Assembly: GCF_000970025.1 (NCBI RefSeq)
Contig: NZ_CP009528.1
Span: 2,777,168 to 2,841,167, forward strand
Direction: 5' to 3'
Length of the DNA: 64,000 bases
DNA from: Methanosarcina barkeri MS
GTDB lineage: Archaea > Halobacteriota > Methanosarcinia > Methanosarcinales > Methanosarcinaceae
The position numbers and the translations under genes were made by a program. Position 1 is the first letter of the stretch, and the number at the start of each line of letters is the position of its first letter. Below the pieces are notes generated by a model. That model was given only the letters and a program-made list of their open reading frames with translations. It was not told where the DNA came from and ran no database searches. This document shows positions 54,659 to 63,935 of this stretch, piece after piece.

Positions 54659-55993
54659 TCAGGGAGAAAGTCTTCTCCTGTCCCTGGGGAAGAGTACAGT
54701 GTCCCTGATATTCTCGGTTCCGAGCATGGTCATGATAAAACGTTCGCAGCCCATGCCCCAGCCTGCATGAGGAGGCATGCCGTATTCGAAAGCCTTAAGG
54801 TAGAACTCAAAGCCCTCAGGGTTGAGGCCCTGTGATTCTATCCGGCTCTTAAGCAAGTCAGGAATATGGATACGCTGAGCTCCAGAGGAGAGTTCCATTG
54901 TGCGGTGCATCATATCAAATGATTTGCTGAACTCCGGCCTGTCCTCATAAGGCATAGCATAGAACGGTTTAATCTCAGTAGGCCAGTCAATAATGAAATA
55001 GTGGGATTCCCCTGTTGTCTCGTAGACGTAATTGCCCACAATATGCTCTCCGAGTGTGCCAAGGTCATCTCCCCAGTGCATTTTCTCTTCCGAGCGGGCG
55101 TTTATGATCTCCATTACTTCATCATAGGTGAGCTTAAGGAAAGGAGTTTTCGGGACTTTGAGCTCAACCCCAAGTGTTTCAAGAGAAGGCTTGCACTTCT
55201 CAATAACCTGGGCATAAGCGTAAGCCACAAGGTTTTCTAGAATTTCCATTACATCAAAGTGGTCTGCAAAGCTGACCTCGACATCGATAGAAGTAGCTTC
55301 GTTCAAGTGCCTGCGGGTGTCGTGCTCTTCAGCCCTGAAAATGGGACCAATCTCAAAGACCCTGTCAAAACCACCGCTCATAAGGATTTGTTTGAAGAGC
55401 TGAGGACTCTGGTTCAAAAAAGCTTCCCTGTCGAAGTAAGTGATCGGGAAAAGTGCAGTGCCGCCCTCAGTTGCCGTTGCCACGATCTTGGGGGTTGCTG
55501 TTTCGAGAAATCCATTTTTCGCAAAGTATTCCCTGATTGCCTGGAGAGCCTGGTGCCTTATCTTGAAAACCGCAGTAGTCTCAGCCCGCCTGAGGTCAAT
55601 GAACCGCGAGTCCAGCCTAGTATCCAGTTCAGCTTCCACTTTGCCTGTAGTATCCATTGGCAATGGAGAATTTGCAACATTCAGAACAGTGATCTCCTCA
55701 GGAAGCAGCTCGTATCCGTTCGGAGCTTTCTCTTCGAATTTAACAGAACCGGTTACTGAAATTACTGATTCGCGTACAAGCCTTCTTGCAGCATCAAACA
55801 GCTCTTTATCGATCTTTTTCTTTACAAGAGTGACCTGAGCCTTTCCTTCCCGGTCTCGGAGCACTACAAAACAGATCCCTCCGAGGTCTCTTACCTCATG
55901 GACCCAGCCTGCCAAAGTAATTTTCTGACCGTTGTCAACTTTTTCGGGTTTAACATCGGCTGTATAATGTGTTCTAAGTTTTGCTAATGACAT
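54659..55993 (-). CDS. aspS: Aspartyl-tRNA synthetase, archaeal type
   Basis: 444 residues, the archaeal length without the bacterial insertion. N-terminal OB-fold anticodon domain (about 1-105: [26 protein letters not shown]), then the class II core with motif 2 [20 protein letters not shown] and motif 3 [15 protein letters not shown]. Charges tRNA-Asp; archaeal forms often also charge tRNA-Asn, which I cannot decide here. Start ATG at 55993. Confidence 0.97.
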   Translation of the reverse strand: MSLAKLRTHYTADVKPEKVDNGQKITLAGWVHEVRDLGGICFVVLRDREGKAQVTLVKKKIDKELFDAARRLVRESVISVTGSVKFEEKAPNGYELLPEEITVLNVANSPLPMDTTGKVEAELDTRLDSRFIDLRRAETTAVFKIRHQALQAIREYFAKNGFLETATPKIVATATEGGTALFPITYFDREAFLNQSPQLFKQILMSGGFDRVFEIGPIFRAEEHDTRRHLNEATSIDVEVSFADHFDVMEILENLVAYAYAQVIEKCKPSLETLGVELKVPKTPFLKLTYDEVMEIINARSEEKMHWGDDLGTLGEHIVGNYVYETTGESHYFIIDWPTEIKPFYAMPYEDRPEFSKSFDMMHRTMELSSGAQRIHIPDLLKSRIESQGLNPEGFEFYLKAFEYGMPPHAGWGMGCERFIMTMLGTENIRDTVLFPRDRRRLSP

Positions 55994-56777
55994 AAATTCA
56001 CCTTAATTGTGGGGTAAATTAAATGAAAAATGTAAGAATGAAGCTGAAACGTAGGTGAATAGTCATAACTCATTATTAATGTATTTGTTGCACCGCCCGA
56101 GTCCCATCACCCGAGTTCCGTCTCGGGAGGACGGGGCCCTTTTCGCTCACTTCGTTCGCTCAAGAGGGCTGAACTATAATGAAGATACTGAGCTGATCCA
56201 AGAGAGCTGATTTTACCTAATATAACCGTTAACCGGCTTAACGAAAAACCTTTGTGGAAAGGTTTGAATAAAAACCCTTGGCAACATTTGAGTTTAAGAG
56301 CCTTATTCTCAAACCTTTTCTGGCGTGATTAAACGGCTCAACAGTTGTGAGTCAACGGGTTGCGGGTCAACAGTTGTAGGTCAACAGTTGTAGATCAATG
56401 CTTTTACAAGTCGCCTAATTTAAAAAGTAGACTCCTTCTATCCGACCCGTTTGGTATTTTTTGACAAATGAATGAAACGAAGTCTGCCGCACGCCCGGCT
56501 ACTGGTAGAAAATAGGCTGAAATGAGCTGTGTGCATATCGGATAATTTAGGTTTATAATTTTTATAGACATTGTCCATGAATAATCATTAGGTAAATATT
56601 TATAGTATCCAAATAAGGTTTTGAGAGATAAACTGCCTTTTTTAACGAATTATAATTAGATACTTGTAAATATGTAGATTTTGAGAGATAGCTATATATA
56701 ATGGTACAGAATTTCTGTGCTCTGAATATAAGAGATTCAATATATATTACAAAATTAAGAAAATCAGAGGAAGAAAA
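55994..56777. other. Intergenic region with GC-rich palindromes
   Basis: 56098-56165: CCCGAG-TTCCGT-CTCGGG hairpin followed by CGCTCACTTCGTTCGCTC, a GC-rich island in AT-rich DNA. Then AAACCTTTGTGGAAAGGTTT (about 56249-56268), another near-perfect hairpin, with a partner CTCAAACCTTTTC near 56311, and repeats of AACAGTTGTAGGTCA near 56348-56395. No gene seen. A TATA-like TATATATAAT at about 56692-56701 may serve the next gene. Confidence 0.6.
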
Positions 56778-57518
56778 ATTATACAGATTGTACATCTTTC
56801 AGATATCCATTATTCAGATGCGTACTTTGTTCCTGAGATTGCAGAGTCTATGGTTGACGGTATAAACCAGCTGGAGCCGAACCTTGTCGTGATTACAGGT
56901 GACCTGACCGAGAATGGGTTTTCAGCAGAATATGATGGAGTAAAGCGGTTTATTGACAAGATTGAATGTAAAAATAAAATTCTGGTCCCGGGAAATCATG
57001 ATTCGAAAAATGCAGGATATGTGCACTTTGAAGATCTCTTTACAGACAGGTACTTTTCACGGAATTTTGAGAATGTTACGGTTGTCGGGGCTGATTCTTC
57101 ACAGCCCGATCTTGATGAAGGTCATCTGGGCAGGGAAAACTATGGCTGGATCAAAGAAGCCTTTTCAGGGGAAAAATTCAAGGTTTTTGCCATGCACCAC
57201 CACCTTGTACCTATACCTCTTGCAGGCAGGGAAAACACTGTCCTTGTAGATGCAGGCGATGTGCTCGAACTTCTGAACCGCTGCAAGGTGAATCTTGTTC
57301 TCTGCGGGCACTGCCACATTCCCTGGGTCTGGAACCTCAATAATATGCTTGTAGTAAATGCAGGTACCTTTTGTTCTTCCAAAACAAGAGGAAAGACAAA
57401 GCAATGTTATAACCTCATCCAGGCCGACAACGAGAATCACGATGGAGACTGGAAAGTCCGGGTATCCAGAGTCTTTTCAAAAGGAGATCGGGAACTGGTC
57501 ACTGAAACAGTAATGTAA
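56778..57518 (+). CDS. Metallophosphoesterase with non-canonical start
   Basis: Calcineurin-like phosphoesterase of about 246 residues. Metal motifs: HLSDIH (DxH), VVITGDLTENG, VPGNHDSKN, FAMHHHLVP and LCGHCHIPW, all present. The first motif lies upstream of the first ATG (56850), so that ATG would give a dead protein. Upstream the frame is open, but has no ATG, GTG or TTG before the motif; AGAGGAAG at 56766-56773 sits at the right distance before ATT (56778) and ATA (56781), giving xIQIVHLSDIH. So the start is probably ATT or ATA, or an original ATG has mutated. Substrate unknown (cyclic nucleotides or phospholipids in relatives). Confidence 0.85.
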   Translation: MIQIVHLSDIHYSDAYFVPEIAESMVDGINQLEPNLVVITGDLTENGFSAEYDGVKRFIDKIECKNKILVPGNHDSKNAGYVHFEDLFTDRYFSRNFENVTVVGADSSQPDLDEGHLGRENYGWIKEAFSGEKFKVFAMHHHLVPIPLAGRENTVLVDAGDVLELLNRCKVNLVLCGHCHIPWVWNLNNMLVVNAGTFCSSKTRGKTKQCYNLIQADNENHDGDWKVRVSRVFSKGDRELVTETVM

Positions 57519-58173
57519 AAGGCCTTACACATTTCAAAATTTATATCTATTTTCCTTTTTCCTTTTCCTTTTACTTTTACTTTTACTTTCTTTTTTCCTT
57601 TTAATTACTCTTAGAGACAAAGAGTTAGGAAAAAACGTCCAGAATGCCGTAAATAAAACGAAGTATTACGTGCTTTTTTATCTCTTTCGTACATTGACTC
57701 TTTCAAAATATTCCACTAGCACTTGAGGAAATACTCAATAAATCGCTAAAAAATGTATATAAACTGGGATTTCAGTCTTCATATTAAGGAAATCTGGCAA
57801 AAGAAGATTTGACTATTTTTAAGAAATCAAGCAGGAGTCACGGCAATATATCCAATTTTTAAGACTTGCACAGGCGCATACAATTTGAGTTTGTACGTTT
57901 CAGCCTTTTGTAGCTGATTTGAAAAGCTTTTATACAAAACTAAAAAATTAGGGATCTTCGTTGCTTTGTGTGGATATTCTTACAATGACCTCCTAAAAAC
58001 CAATGCAGTCTCGAATTGAAAATCGTCTTATTCATAGAGAATGACTAAGAGCCAAAATTAGTTTCCATCAAAAACAATGTCTTTTACTTATTTCTGAATA
58101 TGCGTAGCAGAGAACTCATTAACTAATTTAATATATCTGTATTGTAATATTTATTGCATGTAATCGAAAAGTA
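57519..58173. other. Intergenic region with pyrimidine tract and MITE copy 2
   Basis: 57550-57604 is an almost pure pyrimidine stretch (TTTCCTTTTTCCTTTTCC, then TTTTAC repeats), possibly a terminator for the phosphoesterase gene. A 102-bp MITE lies at 57952-58053. No gene. Confidence 0.6.
57952..58053 (-). mobile_element. 102-bp MITE-like element, copy 2
   Basis: Reverse-complement copy of 6987-7088, same length, roughly 80 percent identical by eye, sharing GATTTTCAATTCGAGACTGC. Ends slightly decayed (GGATCTTC and AAGAGCC). It lies 120 bases upstream of the amt promoter. Confidence 0.7.
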
Positions 58174-58213
58174 TTTATATAATAGAGTAGTCAACCGGTT
58201 ACTGGTTTCCGGT
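58174..58213 (+). promoter_or_regulatory. amt-glnK promoter and candidate operator
   Basis: TATA box TTTATATAATA at 58174-58184. Twenty bases on, ACCGGTTACTGGTTTCCGGT (58194-58213) has ACCGG/CCGGT arms in dyad symmetry over the expected transcription start. In methanogens NrpR represses nitrogen genes from such positions; that link is inference. Confidence 0.5.
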
Positions 58214-58235
58214 GAAGAAAAGGAGGCAAAAAAAT

Positions 58236-59645
58236 ATGGTGAAAAAGATGGAAAGACTAAAAAAATTATCAATAGTTACGTTTGTTCTACTTATAGCACT
58301 GGTTTCACCAGCTCTTGCAGTAACGTCTGATCAAAATGCAGCGTCGATTGAGGAAATAAAGACTACGCTAACGTTTATGTGGTTGTTACTGGCAAGTGGA
58401 CTGGTATTCTTTATGCATGCAGGTTTCTCGCTCGTGGAAACGGGACTTACGAGAAGTAAAAATACCGCCAACATTCTGATGAAAAACTTCATGACTGTTG
58501 TCCTGGGTATTCTCGTCTACTGGGCTGTTGGCTGGGGCATAATGTATGGAGCTGATGCCGCAGGCTTACTAGGAACCAATCAGTTCTTCCTGGCAGGTGC
58601 GGACAATGCAACTTGGAACTCATGGTTCTTCCAAATGGTTTTCGCGGCTACTGGTGCGACTATAGTTTCAGGGGCAATGGCTGAGAGAACCAATTTTAAG
58701 GCGTATCTTGTCTACTGCGTCATGATGGTAGCCGTAATTTACCCTATATACGGTCACTGGGTCTGGAGCGGAGCGGACATGGCTCTCTTAAGTGGCGCCG
58801 ATAGCCCAATAGTAAAAGCAATAGGAGTGGCAAGTCATGACTTTGCCGGTTCTGGAGTTGTACATTCAATAGGAGGATATTCTGCCCTTGCAGGTGTGAT
58901 TCTTGTGGGCGCAAGGATAGGGAGATTTAAAAACGGAAAACCCGTACCTATTCCAGGTCACAACCTGACTATTACCTTCCTGGGAACTCTGATCCTGGCT
59001 CTCGGATGGCTGGGATTCAACGGAGGAAGTACCCTCAATGCAAATGATCCTTATATGAACCTGGTAGTAGTCAACACCTTCCTTGCAGCCGCTGTAGGAG
59101 CTCTTACGGTCATGATTATTACCTGGGTAAAGACCGGAAAGCCAGATCCGTCCCTCACCGCAAACGGGCTTCTCGGCGGGCTTGTAGCAGTTACCGCCCC
59201 ATGTGGATCGATATCAAACTGGGCAGCCCTGGTGATCGGTCTTGTTGCCGGGATAATAATTTATGTAGGTGTCATGTTTAATGAAAACAAACTAAAGCTG
59301 GATGACCCTGTAGGTGCAATTGCAGTGCATGGATATTGTGGAAGCTGGGGACTTATCTCTGTTGGGCTATTTTCCATAGGGATGGGAAACGGGATTCTTG
59401 CAGATGCCACGTACGCTGCTGCAGTACCAGGACTCTTCTACGGTGGAGGAATCAGCTTACTGCTTATCCAGCTTGTATCCGTACTGGTAACCATGGTCTG
59501 GGGATTTGGTATCTCGTATATAATCTTCAAAATCCTCGATGCCGTAATAGGGCTTAGAGTATCGGAAGAAGAAGAAATCATGGGCCTTGATATCAGTGAA
59601 CACGGAATCAGAGCATATCCCGAATACCTGATGAGGGAGGAATAA
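58236..59645 (+). CDS. amt: Ammonium transporter
   Basis: 469 residues from the ATG at 58236, chosen because AGGAGG lies nine bases before it. N-terminal signal-like segment (LSIVTFVLLIALVSPALA) then eleven membrane helices of the Amt/Mep/Rh fold. Pore marks: GGIGMYG-type region AVGWGIMYGADAAG, FAATGATIVSGAMAERTNF, FAGSGVVHSIGGYSALAGV with the first pore His, and GAIAVHGYCGSWGLI with the second. Takes up ammonium. glnK follows after one base, the standard pair, so channel closure by PII protein is expected. Confidence 0.97.
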   Translation: MVKKMERLKKLSIVTFVLLIALVSPALAVTSDQNAASIEEIKTTLTFMWLLLASGLVFFMHAGFSLVETGLTRSKNTANILMKNFMTVVLGILVYWAVGWGIMYGADAAGLLGTNQFFLAGADNATWNSWFFQMVFAATGATIVSGAMAERTNFKAYLVYCVMMVAVIYPIYGHWVWSGADMALLSGADSPIVKAIGVASHDFAGSGVVHSIGGYSALAGVILVGARIGRFKNGKPVPIPGHNLTITFLGTLILALGWLGFNGGSTLNANDPYMNLVVVNTFLAAAVGALTVMIITWVKTGKPDPSLTANGLLGGLVAVTAPCGSISNWAALVIGLVAGIIIYVGVMFNENKLKLDDPVGAIAVHGYCGSWGLISVGLFSIGMGNGILADATYAAAVPGLFYGGGISLLLIQLVSVLVTMVWGFGISYIIFKILDAVIGLRVSEEEEIMGLDISEHGIRAYPEYLMREE

Positions 59646-59646
59646 C

Positions 59647-59994
59647 ATGACTAAAATGTATAAAATCGAAGCAATAATAAAACCCATGAAACTGCATGAG
59701 GTAAAAGATGCCCTTGAAGAAGCCGGGTATCCTAGCTTAACAGTAACTGATGTCAAAGGACGTGGACAGCAGAAAGGAATCGTACAGCAGTGGAGAGGTA
59801 AAAAATATTGTGTGGATCTTCTTCCCAAAACCAAAATAGAGATCGCAGCCCCTGAGGACAAAATTGAAGAGATTATGAAAATTATTCAGAGTTCAGCGTA
59901 TACTGGAGAAATTGGAGACGGAAAGATATTTGTCACCCCCATTGAAACTGTAGTTAGAATAAGAACTGGAGAAAGAAATGGAGATGCTCTTTAA
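59647..59994 (+). CDS. glnK: PII signal protein GlnK
   Basis: 115 residues, co-transcribed with amt and preceded by GGAGG. PII fold: YKIEAIIKPMKLHEVKDAL, T-loop VKGRGQQKGIVQQWRGKKY, then VDLLPKTKIEIA and GKIFVTPIETVVRIRTGE. The place of the uridylylated Tyr51 of bacterial GlnK is Trp49 here, so control by uridylylation is excluded and ligand binding (ATP/ADP, 2-oxoglutarate) must do the work, as known for methanogen PII proteins. It should block Amt when nitrogen is plentiful. Confidence 0.97.
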   Translation: MTKMYKIEAIIKPMKLHEVKDALEEAGYPSLTVTDVKGRGQQKGIVQQWRGKKYCVDLLPKTKIEIAAPEDKIEEIMKIIQSSAYTGEIGDGKIFVTPIETVVRIRTGERNGDAL

Positions 59995-60059
59995 ACTGCA
60001 TCTCCTTTTTTTCATTTACAATTATATTTTAACAACTTTAGGAATCAGGTAGAAGAACT

Positions 60060-60488
60060 ATGAACGCGTTAAAATCTGAAACTCCGACATTTGAAGTCCC
60101 CCATAGATATGGGATGCCTGTAATCAATTTATACTTTTACGTAGGGTTGATTTCCGCCATCCTGTTAAGAAGTATAATTATAGCTGATCACTACAGCGCA
60201 TTCTGGGGAAAAGCAATCTGGTATATTGGAGTAGTGGGTTACCTCTGGTTCTTCACACACCGATACCATATTGCAAAGAGAAGGTTTGTCGTTGTCAAAA
60301 ACCTGAACCTGCTGGAAAAAGTCCAGAGTCGACAGAACCTTTCGGATAAAGACCTTGAAGGACTGGAATATTTGCTAAGCAGTCTTTCGATATCAAAAGA
60401 ACGTGCAAATTACCTTATCATTTCAGTGCTTTCAATTGTTGCAATAGTGGTGTCCCTGGGCCTTGATCTGGGAATTTTGAAGCTCTAA
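60060..60488 (+). CDS. Small membrane protein of unknown function
   Basis: 142 residues, three likely membrane helices (about 22-42, 52-68 and 118-138) with a charged middle part (KRRFVVVKNLNLLEKVQS, NLSDKDLEGLEYLLSSL). No family recognised. It follows glnK by 65 bases on the same strand and is closed by a strong terminator, so it probably belongs to the amt-glnK transcript. A role in nitrogen response is a guess from position only. Confidence 0.7.
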   Translation: MNALKSETPTFEVPHRYGMPVINLYFYVGLISAILLRSIIIADHYSAFWGKAIWYIGVVGYLWFFTHRYHIAKRRFVVVKNLNLLEKVQSRQNLSDKDLEGLEYLLSSLSISKERANYLIISVLSIVAIVVSLGLDLGILKL

Positions 60489-60554
60489 ATGAGATATATT
60501 AATCATATCCTCATTAATAGAGAATTTCATACTGTCATTACTTTAGGAGTGCAA

Positions 60555-60616
60555 AAGGTCGCGAAACTTTCTCTTCAGGTGAGAGATAAAACTACCCTTC
60601 ACGACCTTTTTATCTT
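60555..60616 (+). terminator. Stem-loop followed by T-rich tract
   Basis: AAGGTCGCGAA pairs with TTCACGACCTT (one mismatch), with an inner TCTC/GAGA stem, followed by TTTTTATCTTTTT. About 65 bases after the stop of the small membrane protein gene. Confidence 0.75.
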
Positions 60617-60920
60617 TTTAGATATATTATAGGACTGTTTAAATGTCACTCTTGTTCAAAGTACTACTACCTTAGTCGTTTCCATTTTAGTCAGTTCAGG
60701 AATTAGATTCCGTGGTTACTGAAACGCGTTTGAAAAGTATTTTTTCCAAGATCCTATGACAAAAAAAGTACGATAAATTCATTTTCCATTTCGAAGCTGA
60801 AGTTAAGCTCGAAGCCGAAGTCAAGCGTAAAAGCCTTCTTAGCAATGCTTTTCTTAATTCCTTCAGCTTCATAGCAACATTTTCTTATGTTAAATTAAAA
60901 CTCAAGTTTATACCTCAAGC
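60617..60920. other. Intergenic region where modC would be expected
   Basis: 304 bases with small repeats (GAAGCTGAAGTTAAGCTCGA; CTCAAGTTTATACCTC). No ATPase gene or remnant is visible. Confidence 0.5.
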
Positions 60921-61625
60921 TTATACCTCTAACTTTCCTCTGCTAGCAATTTTTCCAGTAAGAGCAATGGACAGCAAGGACATAAAGACCAGGATCAACA
61001 CAAGCAGATTGGCAAGTTCGTTATTGCCTGCCTGAAAAGCGCTGTATATTGAAAGCGACATTGTGTTCGTTTTTCCCGGGATATTTCCTGCAAGCATGAG
61101 AGTAGCGCCAAATTCTCCGACAGCTCGTGCAAAACTGAGCACCAGACCTGCCAGAATGCCCTTTTTTGCAAGGGGCAAGGTTATCAGGAAAGCGGTTTCA
61201 ATTTCACTTCTCCCAAGAACGTAGGCTGCATATTCAAGCTCTTTGTCCACGGCTTCAATGGCTGCTTGTGCAGTTCTTACCATAAGTGGGAGGGAAACCG
61301 TATAAGCCGCAATAACCCCAGCTTGCCAGGTGAACATGACCCCTGTGCCAAAAAAATTGTAAATGAAATGGCCAAAAAGTCCGTTTCTACCTACAAGCAT
61401 AACCAGAAGATATCCAATTACAGTGGGAGGAAGAACTAGAGGAAGTGTTACTAACAATTCTGCAAGCTCTTTTCCCCGAAAATCACGCCTTGCAAATATA
61501 TAAGCCAGGAATACTCCGCTGCACAGTACAAGAAAGGAAGAGATGGCAGCTATCCGGAATGTAATAGATACAGGAAACCATATCTTAGATACAGGAAACC
61601 ATATCTTGTCCATCATGTAGATCAT
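60921..61625 (-). CDS. modB: Molybdate ABC transporter permease
   Basis: 234 residues, five membrane helices. The inner-membrane ABC loop is ELEYAAYVLGRSEIETAFLITLP, and the ModB region is FARAVGEFGATLMLAGNIPGKTNTM. The N-terminus has KIWFPVS twice because of a 21-base direct duplication (about 61568-61609); the Met at 61613 (MDKIWFPVS) is also possible. It lies 21 bases after modA. No ATPase gene follows, so ModC must come from elsewhere. Confidence 0.93.
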   Translation of the reverse strand: MIYMMDKIWFPVSKIWFPVSITFRIAAISSFLVLCSGVFLAYIFARRDFRGKELAELLVTLPLVLPPTVIGYLLVMLVGRNGLFGHFIYNFFGTGVMFTWQAGVIAAYTVSLPLMVRTAQAAIEAVDKELEYAAYVLGRSEIETAFLITLPLAKKGILAGLVLSFARAVGEFGATLMLAGNIPGKTNTMSLSIYSAFQAGNNELANLLVLILVFMSLLSIALTGKIASRGKLEV

Positions 61626-61646
61626 TTTTTGTTTTTAACTTATTTT

Positions 61647-62504
61647 TTATTCGGATTCTGGAGTAAATCCGTATTTTTCCAGTATTTTCTGTCCTTCTTC
61701 TCCAGTTACGAAATCCACGAATTCCTGTGCCTCTTCTTTGTTATCGGAATCAGAAACCACAGCTATAGGATAACTGATAGAAGTATTTACAGGGACAGTA
61801 GCAACGATATTTATAGTTCCGGGGTCTGCGGTCTTTGCATCGGTCATATACACAAAGCCTGCATCTACTTCTCCTCTTTCCACATATGTAAGTACTTGTT
61901 TGACATCTTCGGCAAGTATAGTCTTATCTTTTAACTGGTCCCAGAGGCCTGCTTCGGTCAATGCCTGAGTTGTATATTTGCCTACAGGGGCAGTTTCTGG
62001 ATTTCCAATGCTGATTTTTCCCACATCTGAGGCTGTCAAGTCTTTTATTCCAGTTATATTGAGGTCGCTGTTTGCAGGGACTATGAGCACAAGGGAATTC
62101 TCAGCAAAGTCTTCCCTTGTACTGTTGTCGATAAGGGTCTCATTGGCAAGTATGTCCATGTGGTTCTGGTTAGCCGAAGCAAAAACATCAACTGGAGCTC
62201 CTCCTTCAATCTGCTGACGTAGACTCCCTGACCCTGCAAAATTTAAATTCACATCTGTGCCAGGGTTTTCGGTTTCAAACTGGGATTCCATATCCGTAAA
62301 GGCTTCGGTAAGGCTGGCAGCTGCAGATACTGTTATAGCGTCAGGGTTCTGCCCAGAAACCGAAGTTTCATTTGCGACTGGGGCACTCGTTTCATTTGCG
62401 ACTGGAGTGCTCGTTTCGTTTGTAGCTTCATTTCCATTACCAGTACATCCTATTGCAAGGAATACGCCTAATACTACTAGCAGAACTATCAGTTCTTTTC
62501 TCAC
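61647..62504 (-). CDS. modA: Molybdate-binding lipoprotein
   Basis: 285 residues. Lipobox LAIGC near residue 20, so the mature protein is lipid-anchored outside the cell. A short Asn/Thr-rich linker with PVANETS repeated and several glycosylation sites follows. The periplasmic-binding fold (about 55-285) has the ModA marks VSAAASLTEAFTDM, FAGSGSLRQQIEGGAPVDVF, SIGNPETAPVGKYTTQAL and DAGFVYMTDA, which bind molybdate or tungstate. First gene of modA-modB. Confidence 0.95.
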   Translation of the reverse strand: MRKELIVLLVVLGVFLAIGCTGNGNEATNETSTPVANETSAPVANETSVSGQNPDAITVSAAASLTEAFTDMESQFETENPGTDVNLNFAGSGSLRQQIEGGAPVDVFASANQNHMDILANETLIDNSTREDFAENSLVLIVPANSDLNITGIKDLTASDVGKISIGNPETAPVGKYTTQALTEAGLWDQLKDKTILAEDVKQVLTYVERGEVDAGFVYMTDAKTADPGTINIVATVPVNTSISYPIAVVSDSDNKEEAQEFVDFVTGEEGQKILEKYGFTPESE

Positions 62505-62676
62505 GATTACACCTACTCAAAATATTATTATAATTAAGTACTTACGCGGTTGAACTCAGAATCGAGAACAATGAACTCTCGGTAGTATAATCACTTTTTT
62601 GTTTTTTTCTACCGTATCCTTTCAAAGTAATATTATGTTATAGATCGTGTAAGTCAGATGATATATGACAAACAAT

Positions 62677-62702
62677 GCGTTATGTTCAATAAGACATAAC
62701 GC
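62677..62702 (-). promoter_or_regulatory. ModE-like palindrome upstream of modA
   Basis: GCGTTATGT, an 8-base spacer, then ACATAACGC: perfect 9-base arms resembling ModE boxes (CGTTATAT-type). On the modA strand a TATA-like CATATATCA (about 62657-62665) follows directly. The T5 after one arm means a plus-strand terminator is the alternative reading, but no plus-strand gene precedes it. Confidence 0.5.
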
Positions 62703-62925
62703 TTTTTCCTCATTTCTTTAATAGTATAAGAAGATTCCCGGTGCCGGTCTCAAGGAGGATTTTAAGATCGACTAATGGCTAGTTTACGATCAGATTATCT
62801 CTTCAACAAATTGTTTTATAACAGGATTTCATGGACACCGAGATTTCATGAAAAACGAATAGTAAAAATAAAAACAGGATCAAGATTTAAAGAATAATTA
62901 GACCTTATTTTCAGAGCTAGCATTT

Positions 62926-63798
62926 TTAAGATTCCGAATAAACTTTTGTGAACTCCGCACCAAGCGTAATCATAATTGAGGAATAGTAAAATAGAAGAAA
63001 TAACCCTATGATAGACCCTATTGCTCCATAGACATTTGTTGGGTTACTGTATGCAATAAAAAGTACAATAACGTATTTTCCTATTGTTACAAGAACTGCG
63101 GTTACGAAAGCCCCAACAAAAATCGATTTTAAGTCAAAACTCTTATCTGGAAGCACTCTATACACAAGTATGAAAAACAGTACAAGAATAAGGAAGCCGG
63201 CTATTGAACCTGTATAATCAGCAATTATGGGTGAAAATGGTAGAAATTGTTGAAACAATTTTGAAGCCGCATAAAGAAATCCTTCAACAAATATACTCAT
63301 TGCGAGCAGTCCTCCAAAGAGTATAACAATAACAAAGGACATGATTGCGTCCCTGATAAAGTCTTTAATGTTGCTTGATTCAGTGGGTTTGATATCCCAT
63401 GCTCTTTCAAGGAAATTTTTTAATTGCCTGAAAACATTACTTGCACTCCAGAGAAGAAAGATAAAACCTATCAACGCGCTTATTGAAAGAGAATTAATTT
63501 CCGGAATACGTTCAAAAAGTAGAATTATCATATTGATAATTCTCTCATCAGTAGCTCCTTGCAGGTTGTTTATTATTTTACTCTGGAGATTTTCAGATTT
63601 CAAAAAAATACTTCCTATGGATACTGAAAATAATAAGAGAGCAGGAAGACTCAGTACAAAATAATACGCCAGCGCGGCGCTGTAAGTCATTGCATTATCT
63701 TCCATCCATTCCGTTATTGTTCTGGTAACCAGATTTTTTAAGTACCCCAGGCTCATACTTTCCCCTATTTCATAAGGCACTGCACTTTTATTAAACAT
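62926..63798 (-). CDS. YihY/BrkB family membrane protein
   Basis: 290 residues, six membrane helices. Family marks: MTYSAALAYYFVLSLPALLLF near 40, FLLWSASNVFRQLKNFLERAWD near 115, YRVLPDKSFDLKSIFVGAFV near 210 and GAIGSIIGLFLLFYYSSIMITLGAEF near the end. Not RNase BN despite old names; function unknown. The Met at 63756 (MSLGYLKNL) is an alternative start. Confidence 0.9.
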   Translation of the reverse strand: MFNKSAVPYEIGESMSLGYLKNLVTRTITEWMEDNAMTYSAALAYYFVLSLPALLLFSVSIGSIFLKSENLQSKIINNLQGATDERIINMIILLFERIPEINSLSISALIGFIFLLWSASNVFRQLKNFLERAWDIKPTESSNIKDFIRDAIMSFVIVILFGGLLAMSIFVEGFLYAASKLFQQFLPFSPIIADYTGSIAGFLILVLFFILVYRVLPDKSFDLKSIFVGAFVTAVLVTIGKYVIVLFIAYSNPTNVYGAIGSIIGLFLLFYYSSIMITLGAEFTKVYSES

Positions 63799-63856
63799 CT
63801 CTTATTAAATTTTTATAAAAATTATCTGTTTCTGCGAAGGATAAAGTAAAAACGAG

Positions 63857-63935
63857 ATATAGGGAAGAATGAACAAAGAAATATATAGGGAAAAATGAAC
63901 AAAGAAATATATAGGGAAGAAATAAAATCAAAGAA
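63857..63935. repeat. 26-bp tandem repeat
   Basis: Three units of ATATATAGGGAAGAATGAAC followed by AAAGAA, the third diverged. Intergenic, upstream of the BrkB-type gene. Confidence 0.9.
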
